Of a stretch of DNA of 23,714 bases, positions 20,808 through 23,714 are shown piece by piece. The notes below the pieces were generated by a model that worked only from the letters and a program-made list of their open reading frames with translations, was not told the DNA's origin and made no database searches. The stretch is from a virus. Position numbers and translations under genes: made by a program. The stretch covers positions 1-23,714 of the IMG/VR virus record IMGVR_UViG_3300017768_000084. One strand, given 5' to 3'. Positions within the stretch are counted from its first letter, which is position 1. Every line of letters starts with the position of its first letter.

Positions 20808-23714
20808 ATGGCCATCCAGAATCTTCGTAGCTCACAGGCGCATCGCCGTGCAATCCCGTCGCTGCTTAGTGCAGGGCAGATTTGCATCAACACAAACGAA
20901 GCTTCTCCAGGGCTGTTCTTCAAGGATTCAAACGGAGACCTAGTCAAGGTTGGCCCAGTTCATATTGGTACGTCTGCGCCTAACTCATCGCCTGACAGCC
21001 TAGGCGCTGGATCACTGGTGACTGGAACTGTTTATCAAATTCTGACCTTAGGAACCAGTGATTTTACGGCTGTTGGCGCAAGTGCCAATACAGTTGGCAC
21101 GATTTTTACTGCTACTGGCACTACGACTGGTACTGGTACTGTCAGCACAGGTGTGCAGGGTAATGAGAAAGGTGAACAGTGGCTTGATACGACTAGTGGA
21201 TATGACCTGAAGATTTACGACGGCAGTGCATGGCGCAGTCAAGCTGGTGAGTTCGTGAACGTCACTGGCGACAACATGACTGGTGCGCTTGGTGTTGTTG
21301 CAGGCACTGCATCTGCACCTGGCGTATTTTTTAGCGGCGATACAAATACAGGATTGCTAGCACCTGCAGCAGATTCTGTTGCGATTACGACCGGTGGTAC
21401 GCAGCGGATGCGCATCGAAAGTTCTGGCTATGCCAAGTTTAACTCAGGATTTGTATTTGTTCAGAGCAGTGCAAGCGGATCAAGCGACTCTGACGGTTTA
21501 GCTTTAATTTCTGATACAAATGCAGATGCTTATGTGTGGAATTACGAGAACACAACTCTGCGTTTCGGTACTAACGCCACCGAGCGGATGCGCATCGACT
21601 CCAGCGGCAGGCTCTTAGTTAACACGACAACTGAAGGTCATTCGGATGCTGACAATCTAACTATTGCTGATAGTTCAAAAGCTGGCATCACCATTAGGAA
21701 TACAATTACAACCGGTGATGGCGCTATTTTCTTTAGTGATGCAACGTCTGGTACTGCAGAATATGCCGGATATATTGAATATGGTCACAGTACTAATCAC
21801 CTAAGATTTGCAACTGCTTCGGTCGAGCAGATGCGAATCGACAGCTCTGGAAATGTTGGGATTGGAAATTCAGCTCCCGCCTATAAGCTTTCAGTTTTAA
21901 CTACAGGAACTTCTGACACATCTTTGCATCTGGCAACTACTGGTGGCGCATCTGACAATGGAGATGCAACTAACTCAATTAGATTTACTGGCGGTAATAA
22001 CACAAAATGGGCAAACGCTAAATACGAAGCTTTTACTCATATTTTTAATGCAAATGGCGCAGAGCAACTACGCATCGACTCCAGCGGCCGCCTCTTAGTT
22101 GGTACGTCTTCTGCCTCCAAGAACGCTGACCGCCTTACTGGCAACAAGATTGCATCAGTAGGCGTTGGTTCCGGTGTATACCCATCTCATGTGATTACTG
22201 GCTATACCAGCGGCAATAACGATGCCGGTCCCCTTATTGACTTACAAAAAAGCAGGGGATCAAGTGACGGTTCAATGACTGTTGTGGCTAGCAGTGATCG
22301 ACTAGGAACCCTTAATTTTCTCGGTAGTGATGGTACTAACTTTATTCGTGCTGCCGACATTACTGCTTATGTAGACGGCACCCCTGGCACCAACGACATG
22401 CCAGGCCGCCTTGTTCTGGCAACTACTGCCGATGGGGCGAGTTCTCCGACGGAGCGGATGCGCATCGACAGCGCGGGAAATGTTGGGATTGGCTCGTCGA
22501 ATCCTACATCTCTTGGGAGTGGCTTTACAGAAGTAATGATCTCAGGAAATACTGAAGGTGCCGGGTTGCAGCTTCAAGATACTGATGGGAATGTAAAAGC
22601 TGGACTCTTTACTTCAGATAACAGCAATACTGCCACACTCAGAACAATTACCAATCATCCGTTGACATTTAGGACAAACAATACCGAAGCGATGCGCATC
22701 GACGGCACGGGGCGCGTTGGGTTCGGCGTAACGACAATGGCTGGAGGCTCTTCAAGCGTAACAATTATAAGAAATAGTGCTTTACGTTGGGCAGACAGCG
22801 ATGGAACGCAAAGAGCAGATATTTATGGTGATTCAAACAGTAATCTTGTTTTTAGAAATGGTACGGGTTCTACCGAGCGGATGCGAATCGACAGCTCGGG
22901 AAATGTTGGGATTGGAACTTCGTCGCCAAATAGTTACACGAACTACAACACATTGACGCTTAATGGAACAAGCGGCGGTGCTATTGATTTTGAAACAAGT
23001 GGAACCAAGGTTGGAACTGTATATAGCAGTGCATCGCTATTATATATTCAAGCTTCTGCGTCTAAATCACTAGCTTTGTCGTCAAACGACACCGAGCGGA
23101 TGCGAATCGACAGCTCGGGCAGGGTGTTAGTTGGTTCGTCTGTAGCTCAGGCTCACGCCAACATGGACGATCTTCAATTAGGTGATGGATCTGGAAATAG
23201 AGGTCTGACAATCTCAAGCGGTACAAGTGGTTTTGGCACTTTAGCTTTTGGCGACAGTAGTGACGGTTCAGGTAATGATAGATATTCAGGATCAATTGAA
23301 TATTATCATGGTGATAATAGTATGCGATTCTATGCAAACATAGGCGAGCGCATGAGGATTACGTCCGGTGGAAATGTTTTAATTGGTCAAACTAACGGAT
23401 CTTTTGGAACCGTAGGAACTATTTTTACCGCTGGCGGCCAATCTTATCATACTGTTTCGGGCGACACTGTTTTATTCCTAAACAGACACACCAACGACGG
23501 AGAAATTGTTCGGATTGCTCAAGGCGATGTTACAGAAGGAAATATTTCAGTTTCCGGCTCCACTGTTTCATACAACGGTGGTCACCTTGCTCGCTGGTCA
23601 CAACTTGCAGCTGGGGCAGAACGCACTGAAATTCTTCGTGGTTCTGTCCTAAGCAACCTAGACGAGATGTGTGAATGGGGCGATGAAGATAACGAACAGC
23701 TCAACCGTATGCAG
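20808..23714 (+). CDS. Tail fibre protein with RMRIDSSG repeats (3' truncated by the window)
   Basis: The frame is open from ATG 20808 to the last base: 969 codons without a stop, checked by codon-by-codon translation. The N-terminus MAIQNLRSSQAHRRAIPSLL, with INTNEASPGLFFKDSNGDLV and EQWLDTTSGYDLKIYDG, is the characteristic anchor of marine cyanophage fibres, interrupted by a Thr/Gly-rich segment (TVYQILTLGTSDFTAVGASA). From about residue 201 nine 'xERMRIDSSGxxxxG' motifs follow, at residues 201, 261, 342, 421, 551, 629, 692, 765 and 849, separated by unlike 60-130-residue segments. From about 883 a conserved C-terminal domain begins (LFLNRHTNDGEIVRIAQGDV, YNGGHLARWSQLAAG, GSVLSNLDEMCEWG), which in related proteins precedes the end and may act as a folding or self-processing domain. 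It likely forms the receptor-binding fibre or side fibre. Confidence 0.9.
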   Translation, partial: MAIQNLRSSQAHRRAIPSLLSAGQICINTNEASPGLFFKDSNGDLVKVGPVHIGTSAPNSSPDSLGAGSLVTGTVYQILTLGTSDFTAVGASANTVGTIFTATGTTTGTGTVSTGVQGNEKGEQWLDTTSGYDLKIYDGSAWRSQAGEFVNVTGDNMTGALGVVAGTASAPGVFFSGDTNTGLLAPAADSVAITTGGTQRMRIESSGYAKFNSGFVFVQSSASGSSDSDGLALISDTNADAYVWNYENTTLRFGTNATERMRIDSSGRLLVNTTTEGHSDADNLTIADSSKAGITIRNTITTGDGAIFFSDATSGTAEYAGYIEYGHSTNHLRFATASVEQMRIDSSGNVGIGNSAPAYKLSVLTTGTSDTSLHLATTGGASDNGDATNSIRFTGGNNTKWANAKYEAFTHIFNANGAEQLRIDSSGRLLVGTSSASKNADRLTGNKIASVGVGSGVYPSHVITGYTSGNNDAGPLIDLQKSRGSSDGSMTVVASSDRLGTLNFLGSDGTNFIRAADITAYVDGTPGTNDMPGRLVLATTADGASSPTERMRIDSAGNVGIGSSNPTSLGSGFTEVMISGNTEGAGLQLQDTDGNVKAGLFTSDNSNTATLRTITNHPLTFRTNNTEAMRIDGTGRVGFGVTTMAGGSSSVTIIRNSALRWADSDGTQRADIYGDSNSNLVFRNGTGSTERMRIDSSGNVGIGTSSPNSYTNYNTLTLNGTSGGAIDFETSGTKVGTVYSSASLLYIQASASKSLALSSNDTERMRIDSSGRVLVGSSVAQAHANMDDLQLGDGSGNRGLTISSGTSGFGTLAFGDSSDGSGNDRYSGSIEYYHGDNSMRFYANIGERMRITSGGNVLIGQTNGSFGTVGTIFTAGGQSYHTVSGDTVLFLNRHTNDGEIVRIAQGDVTEGNISVSGSTVSYNGGHLARWSQLAAGAERTEILRGSVLSNLDEMCEWGDEDNEQLNRMQ
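21402..23378 (+). repeat. Nine short dispersed repeats encoding xRMRIDSSG
   Basis: The Met (or Leu) codons of the nine copies start at 21408, 21588, 21831, 22068, 22458, 22692, 22881, 23100 and 23352, all in frame. The DNA itself is strongly conserved (core GAGCGGATGCGNATCGAC), and the copies at about 22873 and 23091 are identical over more than 25 bases. Between copies the sequence is unrelated or only weakly related. Confidence 0.9.

Noticed and set aside
20808-23714. Diversity-generating retroelement target in the fibre gene
   Set aside because: No template repeat with adenine-specific differences and no reverse transcriptase frame is visible in the window. The repeats are ordinary fibre motifs.
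1-23714. tRNA genes, integrase, attachment sites, host metabolic genes, insertion sequences
   Set aside because: I looked for them while reading both strands and saw none. The window is filled by structural genes with gaps of at most about 75 bases.

Overview
The window is the late structural region of a tailed phage with lambda/HK97-type siphovirus morphology. Every gene reads left to right. Both tail fibres start in the style of marine cyanophage fibres (MADQRI... and MAIQNLRSS...), and the tail proteins look like those of marine Synechococcus/Prochlorococcus siphoviruses. A cyanobacterial host is therefore likely, but this is an inference: no host gene, integrase, tRNA or photosynthesis gene lies here. 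The window opens inside a portal gene and closes inside a tail fibre gene.

Head module (1-4171): the C-terminal part of a lambda gpB-like portal. Next comes an unusual single gene joining two accessory N-terminal domains, an HK97-family prohead protease, a delta/scaffold-like region and an HK97-fold major capsid protein. An in-frame Shine-Dalgarno plus ATG at the protease/capsid junction could release free capsid protein. Two small head genes, a strong intrinsic terminator, a head-tail joining protein and a 47-residue protein follow.

Tail module (4168-17177): tail terminator-like protein, a small overlapping ORF, tail tube protein and a second intrinsic terminator. Then comes a G/GT-type tail assembly chaperone pair joined by a programmed -1 frameshift, with slippery heptamer GGGAAAC, a 6-nt spacer and a perfect 8-bp stem. 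After it come a 1189-residue tape measure protein, two minor tail proteins in the lambda M/L positions, an NlpC/P60-like protein (K position) that appears to lack the catalytic His, a 1504-residue I/J-like tail tip protein and two tube-like tail proteins.

Fibre module (17214-end): a 1181-residue fibre with 95-codon tandem repeats, then a second fibre, open to the window end, built from at least nine 'xRMRIDSSG' repeats and ending in a conserved C-terminal domain.

Most genes overlap by 1-4 bases (TAATG, TGATG or ATGA), suggesting strong translational coupling. Terminators follow the two regions encoding the most abundant virion proteins (capsid and tube). With the frameshift and the internal capsid start, they suggest several layers of control over virion protein ratios. 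No intergenic gap exceeds about 75 bases, and no credible minus-strand gene was seen.
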